Source of the DNA: Streptomyces thermovulgaris
GTDB taxonomy: Bacteria; Actinomycetota; Actinomycetes; Streptomycetales; Streptomycetaceae
DNA length: 64,000 nucleotides
Assembly: GCF_002155915.1 (NCBI RefSeq)
Contig: NZ_MUME01000034.1
Coordinates: 23,768-87,767 of the forward strand
Reading direction: 5' to 3'
The notes beneath the pieces are model-generated. The model was given only the letters and a program-made list of their open reading frames with translations, made no database searches and was not told where the DNA came from. The translations under genes and the position numbers were made by a program. Position 1 is the first letter of the stretch, and every line of letters begins with the position of its first letter. Below are positions 1 to 10,078 of this stretch, in pieces.

Positions 1-1
1 C

Positions 2-1450
2 GGCAACTCCGGGACGATCCTCGCCCAGCTGCTGCGCGGCATGGCCCAGGTGTTCGCCGCCGACGGCGAGTGCGCGCACACCGACGGCCACGGCCTGCGC
101 CTGGCGCTGCGGCACGCGGCCGACTCCGCCCGGCAGGCCGTGGCGCACCCCGTGGAGGGCACGGTCCTGTCGGTCGCCTCGGCGGCCGCGGAAGCGGCCA
201 CCGGCACCGAGGGCGACTGCGGGGCGGTCGCACGGGCGGCCTACGAGGGGGCGTGCGCGGCCCTGGCCGCGACCCCCGGCCAGCTCGAGGTCCTGGAGCG
301 CGCCGGAGTGGTCGACGCCGGCGGACGCGGCCTGGTGACGGTGCTCGCCGCCCTGGTGGAGACGCTCACGGGACGGCCGCCGGGAGAACCGCCCTTCCCG
401 TCGGGAGCCGCTTCGGCACCGGGAGCGCCGGGAGCCGGTCCGGCGGCCGGTGCCCTGCCGACCGTGCCGCACGCGCGCACGAGGGACACCGGGGACGACG
501 CGCCGGGCGTCTGCGCCCGGTCCGCGAGCGGCCCCGCCTTCGAGGTGACCTACCTCCTGGACGCCGAGGACGAGGCCGTCGCCCGGCTGCGCGAACGGCT
601 CGACGCGCTCGGGGACTCCCTGGTCGTGGTCGGCGGCGACGGGCTGTGGAACGTGCATGTGCACGTCGACGACGCCGGAGCCGCCGTGGAGGCGGGCATC
701 GAGGCCGGACGGCCGCACCGCATCCGCATCACCCACTTCGGCGCGGACGACGCGCACACCACCGGGGCCGTGGCCCCCCGAGAGCGCGCCCAGCGCGCCG
801 TGGTGGCCGTCGTGCCCGGCGAGGGCCTGGCCGGGCTGTACACCGAGGCCGGGGCGATCGCGGTGCTCGCCCGCCCGGGGGAGCCGCCCGCGAGCGGCGA
901 GCTCGTGGAGGCCGTGCGGCGGGCGCACGCGCGCGAGGTGGTCCTGCTGCCCAACGACGACGAACTGCGCCACACCGCGGCCGCCGCGGCCGAACAGGTC
1001 CGCGAGGAGGGCGTCCGCGTCGCCCTGATCCCGACCCACTCGGCCGTGCAGGGCATCGCCGCCCTCGCCGTGCACGAGCCCGGGCGCCGCTTCGACGAGG
1101 ACGTCGTCGCGATGACCTCGGCGGCCGGTGAAACCCGCTACGCCGAGATCATCGTCGCCGAGCGCCAGTCCTGGACCACGGCCGGCATCTGCCAGGCCGG
1201 TGACGTCCTCGGCCTCGTCGACGGCGACGTGGCCGTGATCGGCCAGGACGTCACGGCCACCGCCGAGGCCGTCCTGGACCGGATGCTCGCGGCCGGCGGC
1301 GAGCTGGTCACCCTGGTCCTCGACGACGAGGTCCCCGACTCCGTCGCCGACCGTCTGCAGGCCCGGGTCCGCGAGGCGTACCTCGCGGTGGACACGGTGG
1401 TCTACCGCGGCGGCCGGCAGGGGGCGCTGCTGCTCATCGGGGTGGAGTAG
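2..1450 (+). CDS. DhaL-domain kinase-like protein (FakA/YloV family), 5' end cut by the window
   Basis: The reading frame is already open at base 2 and begins inside the DhaL (DAK2) domain, with the nucleotide-binding motif GNSGTILAQLLRG at once, so the true start lies upstream of the window. About 480 residues are visible. The DhaL four-carbon helical domain is followed by a Pro/Ala/Gly-rich linker (about bases 370-480) and a C-terminal DAK-phosphatase/DegV-like part with motifs such as LPNDDELRHTA. In Firmicutes this architecture is FakA, which phosphorylates fatty acids bound to a FakB partner. That role is an inference here, because no fakB lies in view. In Streptomyces this gene normally sits close to recG. 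Confidence 0.8.
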   Translation, partial: GNSGTILAQLLRGMAQVFAADGECAHTDGHGLRLALRHAADSARQAVAHPVEGTVLSVASAAAEAATGTEGDCGAVARAAYEGACAALAATPGQLEVLERAGVVDAGGRGLVTVLAALVETLTGRPPGEPPFPSGAASAPGAPGAGPAAGALPTVPHARTRDTGDDAPGVCARSASGPAFEVTYLLDAEDEAVARLRERLDALGDSLVVVGGDGLWNVHVHVDDAGAAVEAGIEAGRPHRIRITHFGADDAHTTGAVAPRERAQRAVVAVVPGEGLAGLYTEAGAIAVLARPGEPPASGELVEAVRRAHAREVVLLPNDDELRHTAAAAAEQVREEGVRVALIPTHSAVQGIAALAVHEPGRRFDEDVVAMTSAAGETRYAEIIVAERQSWTTAGICQAGDVLGLVDGDVAVIGQDVTATAEAVLDRMLAAGGELVTLVLDDEVPDSVADRLQARVREAYLAVDTVVYRGGRQGALLLIGVE

Positions 1451-1558
1451 CTCCCCCGCGAAATCCGCGGGCGGCGGCGGGCCGTCGCCCACCGCCCGCC
1501 GCCGGGCCCCTCGCGCCCCGGCTCCTCGCGCCCCGGCTCCTCGCGTCCCCGGGGCGCT

Positions 1559-4519
1559 TCAGCCCTCCGGCTGCCTGCCCAGGACGTCCAGCAGCCGCTC
1601 GGCCTCCGCGCACCGCAGCTGCGGCAGGTCCTCCCCGGCGCCCGCGCCCCTGACGCCCCGGCCGCCCGGCTGGGTCCGGTAGGCCGCCAGGACGTCGCGT
1701 GCGCGCCGCTCCGCCTCGGCGGACCGCCCCAGGTCGGCCGCCAGCCAGCCGGCGGCGAGCTCCGCACCGGTCCGCTCGTGCAGGGCGTTCGGCCCCAGCA
1801 GCGCGAAGGCGGCGATCGCCTGCTCCATCCTGGCGAGGGCCTCCTCGAGCCCGGCCCGGGACACCCCGCCCTCCGCGCCGGTGGCGACACCCGCGAGCAG
1901 ATCGCCGAACTGACGGTGCGTGTGACCGAGTTCGGCCACGAACCGCTGCCGCGCCACCTCGTCGTCGGCACGGTCCCGCGCCTTCTCGCACTCCGCGACG
2001 GCGGACCTCATCAGCTCCCGCGCGGCCTGCGGCCCGGCCTCGGTGCGCAGCGCCAGCCAGGCCCGGGCACGGGTGGCGCGCACCAGGCCGTGCACGCTGT
2101 CCAGGGAGCGCCACAGATCGCACGCGCGCGCGTAGGCACGGTCCGCCTCCTCGTGCAGCCCCGCCCGGCTCAGCGACTCGGCGGCCAGGTGGGCGAGGGT
2201 CGCGTGGTCCTGCTGCTCGGGCCAGTGCCGGGCGATCTCGGCGGCCCGGAGCCGGTGCTCGGCGGCCGCCCGGTGCTCCCCGAGCTCGCTCAGACAGTCG
2301 CCGAGCCACCACCGCGTCTGCACGACCGCCCCGTCGCCGTGCGTCTCCACGGACAGCTCCAGGAGCGCGGACTCCAGCACCTCGGCGGCCTCGGCCCACC
2401 GCCCCTGCCGCAGCAGCAGCCCGCCGAGCTGCTGGCGCGCCCAGGCCCCGAGGGCCGGCCCCTCCTTCGCCTCGTCGGCCCAGTGCGCCGCCTCCAGGGC
2501 GTGCCGCGCCGCCTCCTCGACCCGGTCCAGGCCGCCGAGCACCTCGGCGAGCTGCAGATGCAGCTGGGCCCGTCCCGCGGCCTCCAGATGCGCCCCGCCG
2601 TGCTCCAGGGCCGCCCGCAGCGCCCGCTCGGCCCGCTCCGGGTCGCCCAGGTGGTACGCGAGCCCCGCCAGCCGGGCCTCGTACTCCACCGCGAACCACG
2701 GCACCCCGGCCCCGGCGTACTCGGCCGCGGCCCGCTCGAACAGCTCCACGGCCGTGTGCGGGTCCCCGGTGCGCGCGGCGATCTCCGCGAGCATCGCCCG
2801 CGCCTCGGCCGCCCGGGTGGTGAGCCGCACGTCGTCACCGGTGCGCCCCTCGACGAGCGCCAGCACCTCCCGGGCGGCCCGTTCGGCGGCGGACAGCACC
2901 TCGAGGTCCACGGGACCGTCGGCCAGGTGCACCGGCCGCATCAGGATCCGCGCCCGCGCCATCACCACGGACGCGGTCTGCCGTACGCCGGTGCCCCCCT
3001 CGGCGTACAGCGCGAGGACCCGTTCGTACGGCTCGGCGACCGCGGCGCGTGCCCCCTCCACGTCGCCCGCCAGCGCCCGGACGTACGCCGCACGCGCGCG
3101 GGCCGCCAGCGCCTCGCCCGGATCGCCCGCCTCCGCGTACAGCTCGGCGGCCCGCTCGAACAGCGCGGCGCCCTCGGGGCCCCTGCTCATCGCCTCGTGG
3201 TCGGCGATCTCGGCCCGGTCCCGGGCGTCCAGCTCGACGCCCTGCGCGGCCCGTGCCACCGCCGCCCAGGCCTCCACGGCGTTCGGCTGCAGGGTGTCCG
3301 ACAGGCGGCGCGCCTCGGCGATCAGCGCGGACAGGTCGGCCGTCTGCGGCGCCGCCGGCTCGGCGGGGACCCGCGGCGCGGGAGCCGGGGCGGGGGCGGC
3401 GGACCGCGTCGTGCGCACCCCCAGCGGCAGCCGGTCCACCAGCGGGCGCTGCGCCATGCGCGCGCGTGTCCGCTCCCCGACGTGCGAGGAGCCGTTGCGC
3501 TCGTCGAAGCGGGCCGCCAGGGCCGACGCCTCCGTACGCGCGTGCGCGGCGAGCTCGCGGGCCGTCCAGTCGCGTCCCGCCGGCCCGGGCACCGGCTGCT
3601 CGCCCATCCCCAGCTCGACCAGCCGGTCCATGAGCAGGGCCACCACCGCGAGGAAGTCCAGCTTGCCGCGCGGATGACCGTCGTCCGTGAAGTACGCGGG
3701 CCGCTGCGCCAGCAGCTCCAGCGCCCGCGCCTCGTTGCCGGTCAGCGCGCAGAACTCCACGTGCTCGGCGTAGGTGCTGCGCATGCTCTCCATCTGCCGC
3801 ACCAGCCGGATGCCCCGCAGATGGTGGGCGCGCGCCTCGTCGAGGCGGCCGAGCCGCAGCAGCGGCAGCAGGGAGGTGCCGAGGACCGCGTGCGGCTCGT
3901 GGGCACAGGAGAACTCGCCGTCCAGCACCGGCCGCCACAGCTCGAGGGCCTCCGCGTCCCGGCCGCGCTCGGCCTGCCACCAGCCCTGGTCGTGCAGCTC
4001 GCAGGCGTGGCAGTCGGCCATGCGGTCCCGGTCGGCGGCCAGCCACGCCGCATACGCCCGCTCCGCCCGCTCCAGGTCCCCGATGTGCCAGGCGACGCTG
4101 AACTCGGCGCTGCGCACGGCCCGTTCGGAGTAACCGGCGAGCCGGTAGCGGCGCTCCATCTCGCCGAGCCACTTCTCGATGGAGGCCAGCGGAATGTGCG
4201 GCTGGCCCAGCATGCCCGCCGACATCCACTTGAAGGCCCAGTGCAGCGAGTGGGCCTCGTACTCGTCGAAGTCCTCGGGGCGTTCGTCCCACATGCGCAG
4301 CAGCCGCGCGAAGGGGACGAACATCTTGTCCTTCTCGGAGCTGTAGTTGTAGACCGTCAGCTGGTGCCCCAGCGCCTCGATCACGCCCAGCGGGATGTTC
4401 AGCCTCTCGGCCTCGGCCAGCAGCTGCTCCGCGCGGGCGTTGCGGGCCGGCCCCTCCGGCTGCTCGCCGTTGGCGGCTATCGCCCGGCGCAGGGAGTCCA
4501 GGTCGGTGATCTCGCTCAT
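1559..4519 (-). CDS. Large tetratricopeptide-repeat protein
   Basis: This is a 986-residue soluble protein built from helical TPR-like hairpins, rich in Ala, Leu, Glu and Arg, with repeated 'A..A..LY..AGD..EALAARARAAY' style helices. An Ala/Pro linker around residues 345-385 separates an N-terminal half from a longer C-terminal repeat half. No signal peptide, membrane segment or catalytic motif is seen. The start ATG overlaps the stop of the upstream Hsp90-family gene by four bases (ATGA), so the two are translationally coupled and probably act together. A co-chaperone or scaffold role is an inference. The open frame continues upstream through the Hsp90 gene, but MSEITDLDSLRRAI at 4519 is the natural start. 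Confidence 0.75.
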   Translation of the reverse strand: MSEITDLDSLRRAIAANGEQPEGPARNARAEQLLAEAERLNIPLGVIEALGHQLTVYNYSSEKDKMFVPFARLLRMWDERPEDFDEYEAHSLHWAFKWMSAGMLGQPHIPLASIEKWLGEMERRYRLAGYSERAVRSAEFSVAWHIGDLERAERAYAAWLAADRDRMADCHACELHDQGWWQAERGRDAEALELWRPVLDGEFSCAHEPHAVLGTSLLPLLRLGRLDEARAHHLRGIRLVRQMESMRSTYAEHVEFCALTGNEARALELLAQRPAYFTDDGHPRGKLDFLAVVALLMDRLVELGMGEQPVPGPAGRDWTARELAAHARTEASALAARFDERNGSSHVGERTRARMAQRPLVDRLPLGVRTTRSAAPAPAPAPRVPAEPAAPQTADLSALIAEARRLSDTLQPNAVEAWAAVARAAQGVELDARDRAEIADHEAMSRGPEGAALFERAAELYAEAGDPGEALAARARAAYVRALAGDVEGARAAVAEPYERVLALYAEGGTGVRQTASVVMARARILMRPVHLADGPVDLEVLSAAERAAREVLALVEGRTGDDVRLTTRAAEARAMLAEIAARTGDPHTAVELFERAAAEYAGAGVPWFAVEYEARLAGLAYHLGDPERAERALRAALEHGGAHLEAAGRAQLHLQLAEVLGGLDRVEEAARHALEAAHWADEAKEGPALGAWARQQLGGLLLRQGRWAEAAEVLESALLELSVETHGDGAVVQTRWWLGDCLSELGEHRAAAEHRLRAAEIARHWPEQQDHATLAHLAAESLSRAGLHEEADRAYARACDLWRSLDSVHGLVRATRARAWLALRTEAGPQAARELMRSAVAECEKARDRADDEVARQRFVAELGHTHRQFGDLLAGVATGAEGGVSRAGLEEALARMEQAIAAFALLGPNALHERTGAELAAGWLAADLGRSAEAERRARDVLAAYRTQPGGRGVRGAGAGEDLPQLRCAEAERLLDVLGRQPEG

Positions 4520-6396
4520 CGGTGATCCTCCCCCGGCGCGTCGGTGCCGTGGTGGGTGGCCCACTCCAGCAGGCCGATGAACGCGCGGTTCAGCAGCGCC
4601 GAGTCGGCGGGCCGCAGCGGGCGCTGCGCCATCAGCAGCGCCTGTCCGTACAGCGACTCGGTCGCCGTCCCGATCAGCTCCGCGTCGCGCAGCGAACCGA
4701 TCCTGCGGACCAGCGGGTTGAGGTGGTTGAGCACCAGACGCGCACGGGGAGCGCTGCCCCGCAGCGAGCCGAGGATGCCCGCCCACAGGTCGTCGGCCTG
4801 CGCCTCGGCCTGGGCGCGGGCCTGCTCGTGCCGGGCCGCCCGGTCGTCCAGGTGCAGCGCGGGCACGGACAGCGGGTGGAAGGCGCGCAGCACCACGTCG
4901 CAGCCCAGCGGGTCCAGCCTGGCCCGCGCGGCGGCCAGGAAGCCCGACAGGGCCAGCTCCTCGGCCGGGTCGACGGGGTCCAGATGGGCGGTCACGGTGT
5001 CCGCGTCCAGCTCGGCGACCGCCGTCCCCGGACGCACCGACGGCAGCGCCTCGACCAGCTCGCTGTCGTAGGTGTAGCCGCCGTTGACGACGCCGATGCC
5101 CTGCGCGGAGGCGATCGGCGCGACCTGCCGGTACTCCTCGACCGTGCGCGTGAAGTGCACGACCGGGTGGCGCTGCGCGAACTCCTCCAGGGACATCTGC
5201 CCGTCGGTCGTCTCGAACGGCAGCCACGGCAGCATCGTGCGCAGCATCTCCGCGTCGTGCCGGGCCAGCGACTTCACACCCAGGTGATGCACCGACAGAA
5301 AGGCGGCCAGCCGCTCCGGATCGCCGGCCGCGAGATCGGCCAGCCAGGAGCGGATCCGCTCGCCCAGCGCCTCGCGCACACCGGCCAGCGTCTCGTCCTC
5401 GTACAGCGCCTCGCGCGAGGCGGTGGGCCGCAGGCTGTCCGTGTCGAGCACGCAGCGCACGAAGAACGCCCAGTCGGGCAGCAGCTGTTCGGCCCGGTCG
5501 GTCAGCAGCATGCCCTTCAGGTGCACACGGTGGCCCGCCCGCTGTGCGGGACTGACCGCCGACGGCAGCACATAGGCCACCCCGCGGATCCCGGCCAGCG
5601 GCACGTCCAGGTCGATGGAGTCCAGCGGGGTGAAGCCGAACAGCTCGTGGCAGTGCCGGGCCAGGGCGACCCGGCGGGCGGCGGGGGAGGGGTACGACCG
5701 GTCCCAGGGCGCGGGCAGGTCGGTGACGGCCTCCTCGCCCACGCGCACGTCGTACGGCAGCAGCGAGCCGAAGTCCCGGGCCAGCGCGAGCACCCGCTCC
5801 TCGGTCAGCCACTCGCCGGCCCCCGCCCGCGCCTGGAGGTGCACGGTGGTGCCGGGCTCCGGACGGGCGGAGCGGGGCAGGGTCCGCACGGTGTACGAGC
5901 CGTCGTCGCACGCCGTCCACTCCACGGGCGGGGCGTCCGGCACCCGGGCGCTGCGGCTGACCACCCGGATCCGGTCGGCCACCACGAAGCAGGCCAGCAG
6001 GCCGATGCCGAACTGGCCGAGGAAGTCCGAGCGGGCCTCCTGCAGCCCCTCGGCCCGCTTGGAGCTGCGGCCGATGGTGGCCAGCAGCTCGTGCACATCG
6101 GTCTCGGTCAGACCGATGCCGGTGTCCTCCACCCGGAGGGTGGTGCCGTCCGCGAACAGCCGCACCCGGGCGGGGGCGTCCGGCTCCCCGGCACGCCGGG
6201 CGGTGAGGGCGTCCACGGCGTTCTGCAGCAGTTCGCGCAGATAGACCTTGGGACTGGAGTACAGGTGGTGCGAGAGCAGGTCCACCAGACCGCGCAGGTC
6301 GACCTGGAACGTGTGGGCCGACTGGGACTGCTGGTGAGACTGCGATGCCTGGGAGGTCTGGGATGCCTGAGATGACTGTGAGGTCTCGAAGTCCAT
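4516..6396 (-). CDS. Hsp90-family (HtpG-like) ATP-dependent chaperone
   Basis: This 626-residue protein has a GHKL ATPase domain at its N-terminus. The ATP-binding Glu/Asn lie in YLRELLQNAVDAL, the second nucleotide motif is DTGIGLT, and a lid segment precedes QFGIGLLACFVVADRI. The middle domain keeps the Hsp90 catalytic-arginine loop (TASREALYEDE). Length matches HtpG of about 620-630 residues. An unusual Gln/Ser-rich stretch (residues 5-28, repeats of SQ/SQAS) precedes the ATPase domain. It is first in a two-gene operon with the TPR protein and is transcribed divergently from recG. Sequence divergence from ordinary HtpG suggests an actinobacterial paralogue; its client is unknown. Confidence 0.85.
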   Translation of the reverse strand: MDFETSQSSQASQTSQASQSHQQSQSAHTFQVDLRGLVDLLSHHLYSSPKVYLRELLQNAVDALTARRAGEPDAPARVRLFADGTTLRVEDTGIGLTETDVHELLATIGRSSKRAEGLQEARSDFLGQFGIGLLACFVVADRIRVVSRSARVPDAPPVEWTACDDGSYTVRTLPRSARPEPGTTVHLQARAGAGEWLTEERVLALARDFGSLLPYDVRVGEEAVTDLPAPWDRSYPSPAARRVALARHCHELFGFTPLDSIDLDVPLAGIRGVAYVLPSAVSPAQRAGHRVHLKGMLLTDRAEQLLPDWAFFVRCVLDTDSLRPTASREALYEDETLAGVREALGERIRSWLADLAAGDPERLAAFLSVHHLGVKSLARHDAEMLRTMLPWLPFETTDGQMSLEEFAQRHPVVHFTRTVEEYRQVAPIASAQGIGVVNGGYTYDSELVEALPSVRPGTAVAELDADTVTAHLDPVDPAEELALSGFLAAARARLDPLGCDVVLRAFHPLSVPALHLDDRAARHEQARAQAEAQADDLWAGILGSLRGSAPRARLVLNHLNPLVRRIGSLRDAELIGTATESLYGQALLMAQRPLRPADSALLNRAFIGLLEWATHHGTDAPGEDHR

Positions 6397-6564
6397 CGTC
6401 GCAGCGCCGTCGTGGGGGGACCGCAGGTCGGCGCGGGGTCGGGCGGTCCCGGTGGGGCGGTGACCGCGAAAGGGGGCCGGAGCGCGTCATCCTAGAACCC
6501 GGACGGCCGGGCCGACCAGGGGGTTTCGACGACGTGCACGGCATTGTCGGTGCCGTGGTGTGCA

Positions 6565-8799
6565 ATGGAACCCGTGTCCGCACCGAGAGAAGCACTGCAA
6601 CAACCGCTGAAGTCGGTGCTCGGTCCCGCCACCGCGAAGGTGATGGCCGAGCATCTCGGCCTGCACACCGTCGGCGACCTCCTCCACCACTACCCGCGCA
6701 GATACGAGGAGCGCGGCCGGCTCACCCGCCTCGCCGACCTGCCCATGGACGAGCACGTCACGGTGGTCGCCCAGGTGGCCGACGCCCGTCTGCACACCTT
6801 CGCCTCCTCCCGGGCGCCCCGCGGCAAGGGCCAGCGCCTGGAGGTGACGATCACGGACGGCAGCGGCCGGCTCCAACTGGTCTTCTTCGGCAACGGCGTG
6901 CACAAGCCCCACAAGGAACTGCTGCCGGGCACACGCGCGATGTTCGCGGGCAAGGTCTCCGTCTTCAACCGGCGGCTGCAACTGGCCCACCCGGCCTATG
7001 AGTTGCTCAGGGACGACACCGAGGAGACGGTCGAGAGCTGGGCCGGTGCCCTCATCCCCATCTACCCGGCCACCGCCAGGCTGGAGTCCTGGAAGATCGG
7101 CAAGGCGGTCCAGACCGTCCTGCCCAGCGCCCAGGAGGCCGTCGACCCGCTGCCCGAGTCCCTCCGCGCGGGCCGCGGCCTGATCCCCCTGCCCGAGGCC
7201 CTGCTCAAGATCCACCGCCCGCACACCAAGGCGGACGTCGCCGAGGCCCGCGCCCGTCTGAAGTGGGACGAGGCCTTCGTCCTCCAGGTCGCCCTCGCCC
7301 GCCGCCGCCACGCGGATACCCAGCTTCCCGCCGTCCCCCGCCGCCCCGGGCCGGACGGTCTCCTCGCCGCCTTCGACGCCCGCCTCCCCTTCACCCTCAC
7401 CGAGGGGCAGCAGAAGGTCTCCCGAGAGATCCTCGACGACCTGGCCCGCGAGCACCCGATGCACCGCCTGCTCCAGGGAGAGGTCGGCAGCGGCAAGACG
7501 CTGGTCGCCCTGCGCGCCATGCTCGCCGTCGTCGACGCCGGCGGACAGGCCGCGATGCTCGCGCCCACCGAGGTGCTGGCCCAGCAGCACCACCGGTCGA
7601 TCACCGAGATGATGGGGGAGCTGGCCGAGGGAGGGATGCTGGGCGGACCCGAGCACGCCACCAAGGTGGTGCTGCTCACCGGCTCCATGGGCGCCGCCGC
7701 CCGCCGCCAGGCCCTGCTCGACCTGGCCACCGGCGAAGCCGGCATCGTCATCGGCACCCACGCCCTGATCGAGGACAAGGTCCAGTTCCACGACCTGGGG
7801 CTGGTCGTCGTGGACGAACAGCACCGCTTCGGCGTCGAGCAGCGCGACGCCCTGCGGGGCAAGGGGAACTCCCGGGGGGAGAAGCGGACCCCGCACCTGC
7901 TCGTCATGACCGCGACCCCCATCCCGCGCACGGTCGCGATGACGGTCTTCGGCGACCTGGAGACCTCCGTCCTCGACCAGCTCCCGGCGGGCCGCTCGCC
8001 CATCGCCAGCCATGTCGTCCCGGCCGCCGACAAGCCGCACTTCCTGGCCCGGGCCTGGGAGCGGGTGCGCGAGGAGGTGGCGAAGGGCCACCAGGCGTAC
8101 GTGGTCTGCCCGCGCATCGGGGACGAACCGGTGGACGAGGGGAAGGGCGCCCGGAGGAAGTCCCCCGAGGACGAGGCCGAGAAGCGCCCGCCGCTCGCCG
8201 TCCTCGACGTCGCCGAGCAGCTCGCCGGGGGACCGCTGCACGGCCTGCGGGTCGAGGTGCTGCACGGCCGGATGCAGCCCGACGACAAGGACGCCGTCAT
8301 GCGCCGCTTCGCCGAGGGGAAGACCGACGTCCTGGTCGCCACCACGGTCATCGAGGTCGGGGTGAACGTGCCGAACGCCACCGTGATGGTGATCATGGAC
8401 GCCGACCGCTTCGGCGTCTCCCAGCTGCACCAGCTGCGCGGACGCGTCGGCCGCGGCTCCGCCCCGGGCCTGTGCCTGCTGGTCACCGAGATGCCCGAGG
8501 CGAGCACCGCGCGCCGGCGGCTGGACGCGGTGGCCTCCACCCTCGACGGCTTCGAGCTCTCCCGCATCGACCTCGAGCAGCGCCGCGAGGGCGACGTCCT
8601 CGGCCAGGCCCAGTCCGGCTCCCGCTCCAGCCTGCGGGTGCTCGCCGTCATCGAGGACGAGGAGATCATCGCCCAGGCCCGCGAGGAGGCCGCCGCCGTG
8701 GTCGCCGCCGACCCGGACCTGGAGCACCTGCCCGGACTGCGCACGGCCCTGGACGCCCTGCTGGACGAGGAGCGGGAGCAGTACCTGGAGAAGGGCTGA
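6565..8799 (+). CDS. recG: ATP-dependent DNA helicase RecG
   Basis: RecG is a superfamily 2 helicase that reverses stalled forks and migrates branched DNA. The N-terminal wedge/OB domain (GDLLHHYPRRYEERG onwards) is followed by Walker A GEVGSGKT near residue 305, the motif II variant DEQHRFGVEQRD near 416, motif III MTATPIPRT, and motifs V-VI ending QLHQLRGRVGRG. The protein of about 744 residues has the usual length for actinobacterial RecG. ATG at 6565 is chosen. GTG at 6574 with GGA just upstream is an equally reasonable start, and no strong ribosome site decides between them. rsmD and coaD follow on the same strand. Confidence 0.95.
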   Translation: MEPVSAPREALQQPLKSVLGPATAKVMAEHLGLHTVGDLLHHYPRRYEERGRLTRLADLPMDEHVTVVAQVADARLHTFASSRAPRGKGQRLEVTITDGSGRLQLVFFGNGVHKPHKELLPGTRAMFAGKVSVFNRRLQLAHPAYELLRDDTEETVESWAGALIPIYPATARLESWKIGKAVQTVLPSAQEAVDPLPESLRAGRGLIPLPEALLKIHRPHTKADVAEARARLKWDEAFVLQVALARRRHADTQLPAVPRRPGPDGLLAAFDARLPFTLTEGQQKVSREILDDLAREHPMHRLLQGEVGSGKTLVALRAMLAVVDAGGQAAMLAPTEVLAQQHHRSITEMMGELAEGGMLGGPEHATKVVLLTGSMGAAARRQALLDLATGEAGIVIGTHALIEDKVQFHDLGLVVVDEQHRFGVEQRDALRGKGNSRGEKRTPHLLVMTATPIPRTVAMTVFGDLETSVLDQLPAGRSPIASHVVPAADKPHFLARAWERVREEVAKGHQAYVVCPRIGDEPVDEGKGARRKSPEDEAEKRPPLAVLDVAEQLAGGPLHGLRVEVLHGRMQPDDKDAVMRRFAEGKTDVLVATTVIEVGVNVPNATVMVIMDADRFGVSQLHQLRGRVGRGSAPGLCLLVTEMPEASTARRRLDAVASTLDGFELSRIDLEQRREGDVLGQAQSGSRSSLRVLAVIEDEEIIAQAREEAAAVVAADPDLEHLPGLRTALDALLDEEREQYLEKG

Positions 8800-8867
8800 C
8801 AGACTGGGAGCCGGCCAGAAGCCGGCCGCACCAGGACCGGACCGCACCGAGACAAGGACCCAAGGAC

Positions 8868-9961
<1,094 letters not shown>

Positions 9962-10078
9962 ACCGCCGACGGACCGTCACCCGGTGTCCGGCGGTTGCCC
10001 CGTGGCCGTACAGTCGTCCCGTCGGTCTCCCCTACATCTCCCCGTACATCCGCACCCGTAGAGAGTGGCGAGCACACG

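Noticed and set aside
1778..4525. Long plus-strand frame opposite the TPR gene
   Set aside because: High-GC antisense artefact; no family motif and odd composition, while the minus strand has clear helical repeats.
4520..6595. One very long minus-strand frame from 1559 to 6595 (1678 codons)
   Set aside because: Only the part up to 4519 has coding character. The upstream part is a shadow of the Hsp90 gene, which has proper motifs in another frame.
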